Counted from the stretch's first letter, positions 6,705 to 13,484 are shown. The stretch: DNA of 13,484 nucleotides from Calditrichota bacterium (GCA_020057985.1 JAGVEU010000371.1:1-13484); one strand, 5' to 3'. The notes: generated from the letters alone by a model not told the origin. Program-made: numbers and translations.

Positions 6705-8027
6705 CTATAGCTCACCGAAAATGCGTTTTATCTGACCGGGTCCGGCTTTGCGCATCCTCTTCACCATGACAACCATCTGTTCATATTGCTGAATCAAACG
6801 ATTTACGTCCTGCACGGCTTGCCCAGCGCCCCGCGCGATTCTTCGTCTGCGGCTTGCATTCAATATCTTAGGACGTTCGCGCTCCAACGGTGTCATCGAG
6901 AGAATCAGCGCCTCTGTATGCCTGAAAACGCGCTCGTCAACCTGCATATTTTTCAATTTTGCACCCACTCCGGGGATCATCCCCAATAGGTTCTGCATTG
7001 AGCCCATCTTCTTGATCTGCTGGAGCTGCGTCAAGAAATCATTCAGCGTAAACTCCGCCCGGCGGAGTTTCGCTTCCATCTCCGCGGCCTGCTCTTCGTC
7101 CATCACCGATTGAGCTTTCTCGACAAAGGATACAATATCTCCCTTGCCAAGAATGCGTCCCGCCATGCGGTCGGGATAGAACGGCTCGAGGGCGTCGAGT
7201 TTTTCGCCCACTGAAACGAACTTAACCGGCTTGCTTGTGACGGCACGAATCGAGATCGCTGCTCCGCCGCGAGTGTCACCGTCTAATTTTGTTAAGACCG
7301 ATCCGGTAAACTGCAAGCGATCATGAAATGCTCGCGCCGAGTTTACTGCATCCTGACCTGTCATGCCGTCAGCAACAAACAAGATCTCAGTCGGCTGGAC
7401 AAGTTTGCGAATCTTCTCCAACTCCTCCATCAAGTCATCGTCTACGTGCAATCGTCCGGCCGTATCGAGGATGACTGGATCCAAGCTGATCTTTCGTGCG
7501 TGACGCATAGCCGCATCACACACGTCAACCGGATTCTTGCTGTCACCGCGAAACACCGGCACACCAATCGAATCGCCCAGCACAAGAAGTTGCTCCTGGG
7601 CGGCAGGCCGTTGAAGATCGGCAGCAACCAGCAGCGGCCTCTTGCCTTTTGCCTTCAGGTACCGGGCCAGCTTGGCACAAAATGTGGTCTTGCCCGATCC
7701 CTGCAAACCGACGACCATGTGGACCGTCGGCGGCTTTGGCGATGAACTGAGCCGGCTTTCCTTTTCACCTAACAGGAGCACCAGTTCATCGTGGACTATC
7801 TTAATAACAAACTGCGCAGGCGAAACAGATTTCAGAACTTGCTGTCCAAGAGCCTTCTCTTCTACACGCGCCAGAAAATCGCGGGCAACTTGTAGGTTCA
7901 CATCCGCATCGAGCAACACCCGGCGGATATCACCCATGCTCTCCTTGATGTTCGACTCGGTGAGTTTGCCGACTCCCCGCAGGTTGCGAAAAACCTGATC
8001 TAATTTCGCAGTGAGATCGTCAAACAT
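6705..8027 (-). CDS. ffh: Signal recognition particle GTPase Ffh (SRP54)
   Basis: Ffh binds signal sequences of nascent membrane proteins together with 4.5S RNA and delivers them to FtsY. The product has 440 residues: N-domain helices (1-90), G domain with P-loop GLQGSGKTT (107-115), DLQRPAAQEQL (137-147), LDTAGR (187-192) and TKLDGDTRGGAA (246-257), and a methionine-containing M domain (about 330-440) with the RNA-binding SRRRRIARGAG motif. The C-terminal tail after the M domain is short. The ATG directly follows the rfaE2 stop (TAGATG, no spacer), so translation is probably coupled. No 4.5S RNA gene is visible in this window. Confidence 0.98.
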   Translation of the reverse strand: MFDDLTAKLDQVFRNLRGVGKLTESNIKESMGDIRRVLLDADVNLQVARDFLARVEEKALGQQVLKSVSPAQFVIKIVHDELVLLLGEKESRLSSSPKPPTVHMVVGLQGSGKTTFCAKLARYLKAKGKRPLLVAADLQRPAAQEQLLVLGDSIGVPVFRGDSKNPVDVCDAAMRHARKISLDPVILDTAGRLHVDDDLMEELEKIRKLVQPTEILFVADGMTGQDAVNSARAFHDRLQFTGSVLTKLDGDTRGGAAISIRAVTSKPVKFVSVGEKLDALEPFYPDRMAGRILGKGDIVSFVEKAQSVMDEEQAAEMEAKLRRAEFTLNDFLTQLQQIKKMGSMQNLLGMIPGVGAKLKNMQVDERVFRHTEALILSMTPLERERPKILNASRRRRIARGAGQAVQDVNRLIQQYEQMVVMVKRMRKAGPGQIKRIFGEL

Positions 8028-8528
8028 CTACGGACGGTAGCTCTCCAGAATCTTCTCAATTAGCCCGGTGGTCGAGTAGCCTTCACGAAACGGAATTGTC
8101 ACTACCCTGCCTCCCGTTTGTACCACCGATTCGTATCCAACAATTTCCTCGATCCGATAGTCACCACCCTTGACCAATATGGAGGGAGCCAGTGTAGCAA
8201 TCAACTCCGCAGGCGTTTCCTCATCAAAGATCACCACATAGTTGACGGATTTCAGAGCCAGCAAGGCAGCGGCTCGATCCATTTCATCCACAAGCGGCCG
8301 TTTCGGTCCCTTGATCTTGCGTACGGACTCATCGCTGTTCAATCCCACAATGAGGATGTTGCCAAGGTTGCGAGCCGCTTGCAAGTACTCCAGATGTCCG
8401 CGATGCAAAATATCGAACACACCATTCGTGAAGACAGCAGTTCCGCCGCGAACCCGTTCAAGAAAGCACTTGCGGGCTGCATCGTCACGATTCAGAAGTC
8501 CGTTCAGGCTATTGTCAATCTCGATCAT
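8028..8528 (-). CDS. rfaE2: D-glycero-beta-D-manno-heptose 1-phosphate adenylyltransferase (HldE C-terminal domain homologue)
   Basis: The product activates heptose-1-phosphate to ADP-heptose for the LPS inner core. It is a cytidylyltransferase-fold enzyme of 166 residues with TNGVFDILHRGHLEYL (35-50, HRGH at 42-45), GLNSDESVR, KGGDYR (120-125) and STTGLIEKI (152-160). It equals the C-terminal half of E. coli HldE but is a separate gene here. The frame extends 7 codons further to a GTG at 8549, but that codon is inside the tRNA-Val acceptor stem, so the ATG at 8528 is chosen. That ATG lies 8 bases after the encoded CCA of the tRNA and has no SD, so the mRNA left after tRNA processing would be nearly leaderless. 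It abuts ffh (TAGATG). Confidence 0.95.
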   Translation of the reverse strand: MIEIDNSLNGLLNRDDAARKCFLERVRGGTAVFTNGVFDILHRGHLEYLQAARNLGNILIVGLNSDESVRKIKGPKRPLVDEMDRAAALLALKSVNYVVIFDEETPAELIATLAPSILVKGGDYRIEEIVGYESVVQTGGRVVTIPFREGYSTTGLIEKILESYRP

Positions 8529-8536
8529 CTCGGGAA

Positions 8537-8613
8537 TGGTGGGCGACACAGGACTTGAACCTGTGACCTCTGGTATGTGAGACCAGCGCTCTAACCAGCT
8601 GAGCTAGTCGCCC
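8537..8613 (-). tRNA. tRNA-Val (anticodon CAC), CCA encoded
   Basis: The cloverleaf is complete: acceptor GGGCGAC/GTCGCCC, D stem GCTC/GAGC, anticodon stem CTGGT/ACCAG with loop CTCACAT (anticodon CAC, reading GTG), variable loop AGGTC, T stem ACAGG/CCTGT with loop TTCAAGT, discriminator A and an encoded CCA (8539-8537). It lies between rfaE1 and rfaE2 on the same strand, 8 bases from the rfaE1 stop and 8 bases from the rfaE2 ATG. It is probably cut from a common transcript. Confidence 0.97.
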
Positions 8614-8621
8614 GAAAAAAC

Positions 8622-9614
8622 TCAGTTTCGCTCCGCAATAACATCTATTAATCGCTGCCGGTCCACCGGAACCACACCCACTTCGCCGCATACAATTCCC
8701 GCCGCATAGTTAGCAAGAATAGCAGCCTCGGACGGACTGGCTCCGCCAGCCTCGGCCACCACGAACGTCGCGATGACAGTATCACCGGCGCCCGACACGT
8801 CATGAACGTTCATTGCGTGCGTGGAGATATGCTGTACTCGATCGCGATCATGGAAAAGGGTCATCCCCTTCTCGCCGCGAGTAACCAGCAAGTACTCCGG
8901 TGCAAGTCGCTCAAATAGTTCATGTCCAGCCTCCAGGAACTGCGAGTCCTCGCGGATCCGAACTCCCAATGCAAGCTCCATTTCCTTGATATTGGGCTTG
9001 AAAAGATGCACGTGAGAGTATGAGAAAAAATGGTGAAACTTTGGATCAACAGCAACTGCGACATTGTGCTCTTTTGCGATCTCCAACGTCCCTTCAATCA
9101 CTCGCCGCGTCAGAACACCTTTATTGTAATCTTGCAGGATAACGGCGCCAAGTGAAGGACAAATTGCGCGAAAAGCATCCAGCAGTCTCTGCTCGTCCGA
9201 GGCTGCAATTTCCTCGACCGACTCTCGATCCGCTCTGACCACGTGCTGATCGTGTGCGATGATGCGCATCTTCTCCGTAGTCTTTCGCTCAGCAACCGCA
9301 ATCATGCCGTCTGTCGGCGCCCCCACAGATTGCAGCAATCCTGTCAAGACCTGCCCCGCCGCATCATCTCCTATCAATCCAAACGCATGAGGCTGAACAC
9401 CCAGCGAAGCAAGATTCTGCACGACATTACCCGCCCCACCAAGTCCCGTCGTCTCTGTGTCAATCTCAACCACCGGCACCGGAGCCTCAGGACTGATCCG
9501 GCGCACAGTTCCTTTCAGGTGCCGGTCAAGCATGAAATCTCCCACGACGGCAATTTGCTTGCCGCGTGCAGAATTCAGTATTTGCTCCGCGCGACTCGGT
9601 TCGATATGGTTCAT
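8622..9614 (-). CDS. rfaE1: D-glycero-beta-D-manno-heptose 7-phosphate kinase (HldE N-terminal domain homologue)
   Basis: This ribokinase/PfkB-family enzyme phosphorylates heptose-7-phosphate at C1 on the way to ADP-heptose. The 330-residue product shows AVVGDFMLDRHLKGTVRRIS (22-41), SPEAPVPVVE, GGAGNVVQNLASLG (59-72), QDYNKGVL (161-168), the KPNIKEMELALG block and the PfkB signature DVSGAGDTV (272-280) with the catalytic base D278. The ATG at 9614 has a GGGGAG SD 9 bases upstream that lies in the arm of repeat copy B. Its stop is 8 bases before the tRNA-Val gene, and the partner gene rfaE2 follows the tRNA, so the two halves of a usually adjacent or fused function are separated only by the tRNA. 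Confidence 0.96.
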   Translation of the reverse strand: MNHIEPSRAEQILNSARGKQIAVVGDFMLDRHLKGTVRRISPEAPVPVVEIDTETTGLGGAGNVVQNLASLGVQPHAFGLIGDDAAGQVLTGLLQSVGAPTDGMIAVAERKTTEKMRIIAHDQHVVRADRESVEEIAASDEQRLLDAFRAICPSLGAVILQDYNKGVLTRRVIEGTLEIAKEHNVAVAVDPKFHHFFSYSHVHLFKPNIKEMELALGVRIREDSQFLEAGHELFERLAPEYLLVTRGEKGMTLFHDRDRVQHISTHAMNVHDVSGAGDTVIATFVVAEAGGASPSEAAILANYAAGIVCGEVGVVPVDRQRLIDVIAERN

Positions 9615-9621
9615 ATCATAT

Positions 9622-9656
9622 CTCCCCTCGCTTCAGCGGGGGGACAAAAGTGGGGA
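9622..9656. repeat. Hairpin repeat element, copy B (between frr and rfaE1)
   Basis: On the plus strand the stem-loop has arms 9624-9631 (CCCCTCGC) and 9636-9643 (GCGGGGGG), loop TTCA and one T-G wobble, followed by ACAAAAGTGGGG. Read on the minus strand, the downstream arm GCGAGGGGAG contains the likely SD of rfaE1. It fills about a third of the 97-base frr-rfaE1 gap; I see no clear terminator in the rest. Confidence 0.7.
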
Positions 9657-9711
9657 AAATGTCATTAATCGCATTCAACACTGCCGCCAAGTCAACAAGA
9701 CTCGCAACGCA

Positions 9712-10269
9712 TCACACTTCCATGATCTCTTTCTGCTTGAGATCAAACAAGTGATCCATATCCTTGACATGCTTGTCGGTGAGTTCCTGAGTTTTGTCCT
9801 GCGCTTTGTGAGATTCATCTTCAGAAATCTCGTGGCTCTTTTCCAACTTCTTCAGATGCTCATTCGCATCACGGCGGATATTGCGAAGCGCCACCTTCGC
9901 CTCTTCAACCAGCTTATGCACAAGTTTGACCAACTCTTTGCGCCGTTCTTCGGTTAGCGGAGGAACCGCAAGGCGGATCATCGTTCCATCACTCATCGGA
10001 TGCAGACCCAAATCAGACTTCTGAATTGCCTTGTCAATCGCACCCAGCATCGCCTTATCCCACGGCTGAATCGTGATGGTCTTCGCATCCGGCGTGGCTA
10101 CTGTTGCGAGTTGTGAGACCGGCATTTCACTACCATAAGCCTCCACTCGAATCGGCTCAATCAAGCCGATAGAAGCCTTGCCCGTGCGAATATGGAGCAG
10201 TTCATGCCGCAACGTTTCGACCGATTTGTTCATCCGCAAATCACAATCGGCCAGTATTTCCTTGATCAT
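9712..10269 (-). CDS. frr: Ribosome recycling factor
   Basis: RRF splits post-termination ribosomes together with EF-G. The 185-residue length is standard. Visible family blocks are [14 protein letters not shown], the [12 protein letters not shown] block, [11 protein letters not shown], the [20 protein letters not shown] stretch and [21 protein letters not shown]. Long amphipathic helices flank domain II, as expected for this tRNA-shaped protein. The ATG at 10269 overlaps the pyrH stop as ATGA, indicating coupled translation. The order pyrH-frr is the usual one in bacteria. Confidence 0.97.
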   Translation of the reverse strand: MIKEILADCDLRMNKSVETLRHELLHIRTGKASIGLIEPIRVEAYGSEMPVSQLATVATPDAKTITIQPWDKAMLGAIDKAIQKSDLGLHPMSDGTMIRLAVPPLTEERRKELVKLVHKLVEEAKVALRNIRRDANEHLKKLEKSHEISEDESHKAQDKTQELTDKHVKDMDHLFDLKQKEIMEV

Positions 10270-10985
10270 GTCTGTGTCCTCTGTCCAATCATTGTGCCGA
10301 TCTGCTCACCTCCGAGAATCCGGCGAAGATTCCCGCGCACTTTGAAATTGAAAACGCAGATTGGGATATTTTGCTCCATGCAGAACGTCACGGCAGTGGA
10401 GTCAATGACCTTCAACCGACGCTCCACCACGTTCATATAGGAGAGTTCTTCGTACATCGTCGCGTGCGGGTGAGTGACCGGATCATCCGAGTAGATGCCG
10501 TCCACTTTTGTCCCTTTCATCAGAACGTCTGCTTTGATTTCCTTCGCTCGCAATGCTGCCGCAGTATCCGTCGTAAAAAACGGACTGCCAGTTCCAGCCG
10601 CGAAAATAACAATGCGACCCTTCTCGAGATGACGAATCGCTCTACGCCGGATGAAGCTCTCAGCTACGGTCTGCATCGGAATTGCCGTTAAAACCCTCGT
10701 ATATACGCCAAGGTTTTCCAGACAGTCCTGAAGCGCCAACGAATTGATGACGGTCGCCAACATTCCCATTTGGTCCGCGCTTACCCGATCCATCCCCTGT
10801 GCTGCGCCCTTCAGACCACGAAAGATATTGCCGCCGCCGATGACAATGGCCACTTGCACACCGCACGACTGAACCTCGACAACTTCTTCTGCCATTGCCT
10901 TCAGCGTGGCCGGATCAATGCCGTACTCGCCTTCACCGACCAGAGCCTCGCCCGAGAGCTTCAGTAATATGCGACTGTACTTCAG
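10266..10985 (-). CDS. pyrH: Uridylate (UMP) kinase, apparent CTG start
   Basis: The hexameric amino-acid-kinase-fold enzyme converts UMP to UDP. From CTG at 10985 the product is 239 residues, the normal length, beginning (M)[19 protein letters not shown], which fits the family N-terminus '[15 protein letters not shown]' with CTG at the Met position. Further motifs are [29 protein letters not shown] and [10 protein letters not shown]. The frame from the tsf stop (11004) to 10985 reads CAA TAT AGC GAG ACT GCT CTG and has no ATG, GTG or TTG. The first ATG (10895, 209 residues) would remove the phosphate-binding first strand and glycine loop, so it cannot give a working enzyme. A base-call error (ATG read as CTG) is the alternative. 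The end overlaps frr (ATGA). Confidence 0.93.
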   Translation of the reverse strand: MKYSRILLKLSGEALVGEGEYGIDPATLKAMAEEVVEVQSCGVQVAIVIGGGNIFRGLKGAAQGMDRVSADQMGMLATVINSLALQDCLENLGVYTRVLTAIPMQTVAESFIRRRAIRHLEKGRIVIFAAGTGSPFFTTDTAAALRAKEIKADVLMKGTKVDGIYSDDPVTHPHATMYEELSYMNVVERRLKVIDSTAVTFCMEQNIPICVFNFKVRGNLRRILGGEQIGTMIGQRTQT

Positions 10986-11003
10986 AGCAGTCTCGCTATA
11001 TTG

Positions 11004-11882
11004 CTACGCGCCAATCCGGAATCGTACGAATTCTCGCACCGTGATCTTCTTTCCGGTGCTTTTCGATACATCGTCAATCACGGACTTGATCGTGACCTTG
11101 GGATCCTTCACAAACGCCTGTTCCATCAAAGCGATTTCGGAGAACCACTTGTCGAGCTTTCCTTGCACGATTTTCTCGACCACAGCTTCCGGCTTACCGC
11201 CTGCGCGAGTCTGCTCGGCATGGAAGTTCCGCTCGTACTCGAGTTTCTCTGCTGTTATCTGATCTCGCGTGACAATGGACGGCGCGGAAGCAGCAATCTG
11301 CATTGCTAAATCACGCCCCAATGTGCGTACTCCGTCATCCGCTGAGTTCACGCCATCGAGCACAATCAGCACTCCTAATTTGTTGTCGGAGTGAATGTAG
11401 TGACCCACATAGCCTTGATCACTGTGCAAACGGGCGAATCGTCTGATGTCCAGCTTCTCGCCGATCTTGCCGACCATGTCTGAGAGCACGTCGCCGATCT
11501 TCGCGCCCGAGGGGAACGAGAGTTCTTTGAGATCCGCGACGGTCTTGCCTTCAACGATTCCCCAGTTGATCACGGCTTCGGCGACGTCATACGCAAACTT
11601 CTGAAAAGCTTCATTCTTGGCGACGAAATCCGTCTCGCTGTTCACTTCAACCAGTGATGCAGTGCGCCCATCGTTGCTCAGGCGATAGGAGACAACTCCC
11701 TCATTTGCCGTCCGATCCGCTCGCTTCTCCGCCGCAGCCTTACCCTTCTTACGGAGATACTCAAGGGCTTTGTCTTTGTCACCCTGAGATTCTTGCAAGG
11801 CCTTCTTGCAGTCCATCATGCCCGCGCCGGTTTCGCGCCGCAACTCGGCTACGACTGCGGCATTTACCTCATATTCTGACAC
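11004..11882 (-). CDS. tsf: Elongation factor Ts
   Basis: EF-Ts is the nucleotide exchange factor of EF-Tu. The 292-residue product starts with the UBA-like domain and hallmark VAELRRETGAGMMDCKKALQ, then VEVNSETDFVAKNEAFQKFA, a core with HSDNKLGVLIVLDGV, and a C-terminal part with EQAFVKDPKVTIKSVI and ITVREFVRFRIGA. The start is GTG at 11882 with AGAGGA just upstream. It lies 72 bases after rpsB and 18 bases before the pyrH start, the standard order rpsB-tsf-pyrH-frr. Confidence 0.97.
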   Translation of the reverse strand: MSEYEVNAAVVAELRRETGAGMMDCKKALQESQGDKDKALEYLRKKGKAAAEKRADRTANEGVVSYRLSNDGRTASLVEVNSETDFVAKNEAFQKFAYDVAEAVINWGIVEGKTVADLKELSFPSGAKIGDVLSDMVGKIGEKLDIRRFARLHSDQGYVGHYIHSDNKLGVLIVLDGVNSADDGVRTLGRDLAMQIAASAPSIVTRDQITAEKLEYERNFHAEQTRAGGKPEAVVEKIVQGKLDKWFSEIALMEQAFVKDPKVTIKSVIDDVSKSTGKKITVREFVRFRIGA

Positions 11883-11954
11883 AGTTTCCTCTGTTTATCT
11901 AATGGAAGTACTAACCAATCCTATTGACACGTATCTGCGTTGTTGCCAATCACA

Positions 11955-12887
11955 TTACTCCGTCACAGCCCCTGTATCCGCCGCAGGCTTGTCTATTGTC
12001 GGTTCAATCGGAGCAGGTTTGTCAAGCGACGGCGGCTTCTCTTCACCGGTATGCTGCGGACTGCGTCCACGATCCTCCGGCGGCTTGCGAACTCTGCGCG
12101 GACGTGTGTCTTCCTGTTTTCTGCCCCGATCGCGAGCTTCGTGATGCTCCACCTCGCGCGCGGCTGTTTCTGCTGCAGCCTCATGCATCAATGGATTGGC
12201 GCGATAGGCGTTCATGCCTTCGATAATCGCGTCCGTTACCGCTCGCGTAATCAAACCGATGGACTTGAAAGCGTCATCGTTTGCCGGAATAGCATAGTTT
12301 ACCAAGTCGGGATCTACGTTGGTATCTGTTATCGCGACAATGGTGATTCCAAGTCTGCGAGCCTCTGCGACTGCAATTTTCTCCCGCCTGACGTCAACAA
12401 TGAAAACCGCTCCGGGTGCGCGACGCAATTCACGAATGCCGCCGATGGACTCCAGCAATTTTGCGCGTCTACGGTCGAGGGTTAAGCGCTCCTTCTTTGT
12501 GATTTTCTCATAGGTGCCATCGGTCATCTTTTTTTCCAGAGAGGCAAGTGTCTTGATCCCTTGCCTAATCGTCTGAAAATTGGTCAACATCCCACCCAGC
12601 CAGCGCTCCGTGACATACGGAATACCGGCGCGGGTGGCTTCTGCGGCCATGATGTCGCGAGCCTGTGACTTGGTGCCCACGAGCAAAATCTGCTCTCCTT
12701 TGCTCGCGATCTCCATCAATGCAGCGCAGGCCGTATCCAAACACTCCTGAGTCTTTCGCAGATCTATCAGGTGGATGCCGTTCTTCTTCATCAGAATATA
12801 CGGCTTCATCTTCGGATGCCAACGCCGCGTCAGGTGACCGAAGTGCGCACCGGAAAGCAGCAACTGTTGCAAACTAACACGAGACAT
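11955..12887 (-). CDS. rpsB: 30S ribosomal protein S2 with long charged C-terminal extension
   Basis: The product has 310 residues from MSRVSLQQLLLSGAHFGHLT. S2 motifs are RRWHPKMKPYI, GIHLIDLRKT, LLVGTKSQARDI, ERWLGGMLTNFQTIRQ, PGAVFIVDVRREKIAVAEAR, and ITDTNVDPDLVNYAIPANDD. The frame is open 20 codons further up (ATG at 12947), but an AAGGAG lies 5 bases before the ATG at 12887 and the family starts here. E. coli S2 has 241 residues; the extra 70-80 form a low-complexity tail rich in Arg, Glu and Pro (RDRGRKQEDTRPRRVRKPPE and a Pro/Asp/Lys end), probably disordered. Confidence 0.97.
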   Translation of the reverse strand: MSRVSLQQLLLSGAHFGHLTRRWHPKMKPYILMKKNGIHLIDLRKTQECLDTACAALMEIASKGEQILLVGTKSQARDIMAAEATRAGIPYVTERWLGGMLTNFQTIRQGIKTLASLEKKMTDGTYEKITKKERLTLDRRRAKLLESIGGIRELRRAPGAVFIVDVRREKIAVAEARRLGITIVAITDTNVDPDLVNYAIPANDDAFKSIGLITRAVTDAIIEGMNAYRANPLMHEAAAETAAREVEHHEARDRGRKQEDTRPRRVRKPPEDRGRSPQHTGEEKPPSLDKPAPIEPTIDKPAADTGAVTE

Positions 12888-12892
12888 GTTTT

Positions 12893-12898
12893 CTCCTT
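12893..12898 (-). promoter_or_regulatory. Shine-Dalgarno AAGGAG deciding the rpsB start
   Basis: The RNA reads CCAAGGAGAAAACATG; the 5-base spacing fixes the S2 start at 12887 rather than 12947. A small stem GGGT/ACCC (loop CGTAATA) lies just before it. I could not match it to a known S2 leader motif. Confidence 0.85.
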
Positions 12899-12998
12899 GG
12901 GTTATTACGACCCTGCTCTTCATCCCGGAAAGCAATCTGAAAAACATCCGCTCTCAGACACCCGCTTCCAATCCGCGCAGGTGGTTACTTGATTCACT

Positions 12999-13034
12999 CT
13001 CCCCCTACTTTAGTAGGGGGACAAAAGGGGGTTA
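12999..13034. repeat. Hairpin repeat element, copy C (at the end of rpsI)
   Basis: On the plus strand the stem is perfect: CCCCCTAC (13001-13008), loop TTTA, GTAGGGGG (13013-13020), followed by ACAAAAGGGGGTTA. The final TTA, read on the minus strand, is the TAA stop of rpsI. The rest of the 144-base rpsI-rpsB gap (12888-13000) holds the rpsB leader and SD and nothing else I can name. Confidence 0.7.
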
Positions 13035-13424
13035 TCTCTTCGAGTACTGGAATCGCTTGCGAGCGCCCGGCTGACCGTATTTCTTCCGCTCTTTTTCTCG
13101 CGGATCACGAGTCATCAGGTCATGCTGACGCAAGGTTGCACGCAGGGTTTCATCCATCACAGTGAGGGCACGTGCGATACCGAGCCGTACAGCGCCCGCC
13201 TGACCGCTCAATCCGCCGCCTTTCACAGTAGCCTTGATATCCACCTTATCCATCGAGTCGGTGACCTTCAACGGCTGCTCGATATTCATCTGCAAAACTG
13301 CGCGTCTAAAATAGCCGAGCAGGTCTCGTCCGTTCACATCAACTTTGCCGGTGCCCGGAACAAGCCACACTCTGGCAATGGAGGTCTTGCGCCGTCCGGT
13401 CGCATAAAATCTTGTCTGCTTCAT
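13032..13424 (-). CDS. rpsI: 30S ribosomal protein S9
   Basis: The 130-residue product is a standard-length S9: FYATGRRKTSIARVWL, the GTGKVDVNGRDL block, KGGGLSGQAGAVRLGIARAL, LMTRDPREKERKKYGQPGAR, and the conserved C-terminal FQYSKR whose last Arg contacts P-site tRNA. It lies 15 bases after rplM, the usual pair. There is no clear SD before the ATG at 13424. Its TAA stop is made by the edge of repeat copy C. Confidence 0.97.
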   Translation of the reverse strand: MKQTRFYATGRRKTSIARVWLVPGTGKVDVNGRDLLGYFRRAVLQMNIEQPLKVTDSMDKVDIKATVKGGGLSGQAGAVRLGIARALTVMDETLRATLRQHDLMTRDPREKERKKYGQPGARKRFQYSKR

Positions 13425-13439
13425 GATGGTGGAGAATAA

Positions 13440-13484
13440 TTAAAGGCTAATGGTAGTCGGCTGCTGCGCAACATGCGGATGCTC
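13440..13484 (-). CDS. rplM: 50S ribosomal protein L13, C-terminal end only
   Basis: The last 14 codons before a TAA read EHPHVAQQPTTISL, which fits the L13 C-terminus ('G.EHPH.AQ.P..'). The rest lies beyond the right edge. The rplM-rpsI order is the usual one in bacteria and supports the call. Confidence 0.85.
   Translation of the reverse strand, partial: EHPHVAQQPTTISL

Noticed and set aside
7323..7745. 140-codon plus-strand open frame opposite ffh
   Set aside because: It is antisense to the GTPase domain of Ffh and has no recognisable motif.
8529..8549. rfaE2 start at GTG 8549
   Set aside because: The codon is within the acceptor stem of the tRNA-Val gene.
8614..8621. Run of six T after rfaE1 as a terminator
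   Set aside because: No GC-rich hairpin precedes it on the minus strand, and the tRNA begins immediately after.
9665..9695. Possible promoter TTGACT ... GATTAA before rfaE1
   Set aside because: The -35 match is good, but the spacing is 19 bases and the -10 matches TATAAT at only 3 of 6 positions.
10266..10895. pyrH as a 209-residue protein starting at the first ATG
   Set aside because: The conserved LLKLSGEAL region is encoded upstream in the same frame with no stop, so this start would give an enzyme without its phosphate-binding loop.
12888..12947. S2 start 20 codons upstream
   Set aside because: AAGGAG lies 5 bases before the ATG at 12887, and the upstream residues do not look like S2.
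13001..13020. Repeat copy C as a rho-independent terminator after rpsI
   Set aside because: The stem is strong, but no U-run follows it on the minus strand, and the same element also occurs inside a coding region.

Overview
All genes in this window lie on the minus strand, so transcription runs from position 13484 towards position 1. The window suggests a Gram-negative (diderm) bacterium: it has two outer-membrane beta-barrel proteins, a TonB-dependent receptor and the genes for LPS-core heptose activation. The separate heptose kinase and adenylyltransferase genes, and an ECF-type S component placed with TonB-type outer-membrane transport, argue against an enterobacterium-like proteobacterium. 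A member of the FCB group or a related candidate phylum is plausible, but this is inference and no marker was compared with a database.

Right part (13484 to 9712), core translation cluster: the tail of rplM (L13), rpsI (S9), rpsB (S2), tsf (EF-Ts), pyrH (UMP kinase) and frr (ribosome recycling factor). pyrH has no ATG, GTG or TTG at the conserved start and appears to begin with CTG. Middle (9614 to 8028), heptose module: rfaE1 (kinase) and rfaE2 (adenylyltransferase), with a tRNA-Val(CAC) gene squeezed between them, 8 bases from each. Then a second translation and secretion cluster (8027 to 4254): ffh, rpsP (S16), khpA (KH protein), rimM, trmD and rplS (L19). Gaps are 0 to about 145 bases and several genes overlap. 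No convincing terminator is visible, so the whole block could be one long transcription unit.

Left part (4253 to 1), a vitamin B12 uptake operon. A well-conserved cobalamin riboswitch starts within about a dozen bases of the rplS stop codon. It precedes an ECF transporter S component, a 619-residue outer-membrane protein that looks like a TonB-dependent receptor with a reduced plug, and a complete-looking TonB-dependent receptor that runs off the left edge. The three genes are coupled by overlaps (ATGA, then 10 bases). The Shine-Dalgarno (SD) sequence of the first gene sits in a hairpin, which suggests translational control. The proposed path is receptor(s) across the outer membrane, then the S component across the inner membrane.

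A small repeated element occurs three times: a C-rich/G-rich 8-bp hairpin followed by a GACAAA and G-run tail (about 3432-3466, 9622-9656 and 12999-13034). The stems differ but stay paired. The copies touch gene signals: one encodes the N-terminus of the outer-membrane protein, one carries the probable SD of rfaE1, and one supplies the stop codon of rpsI. No gene-free stretch exceeds 300 bases; the longest (4057-4253) is the riboswitch leader.
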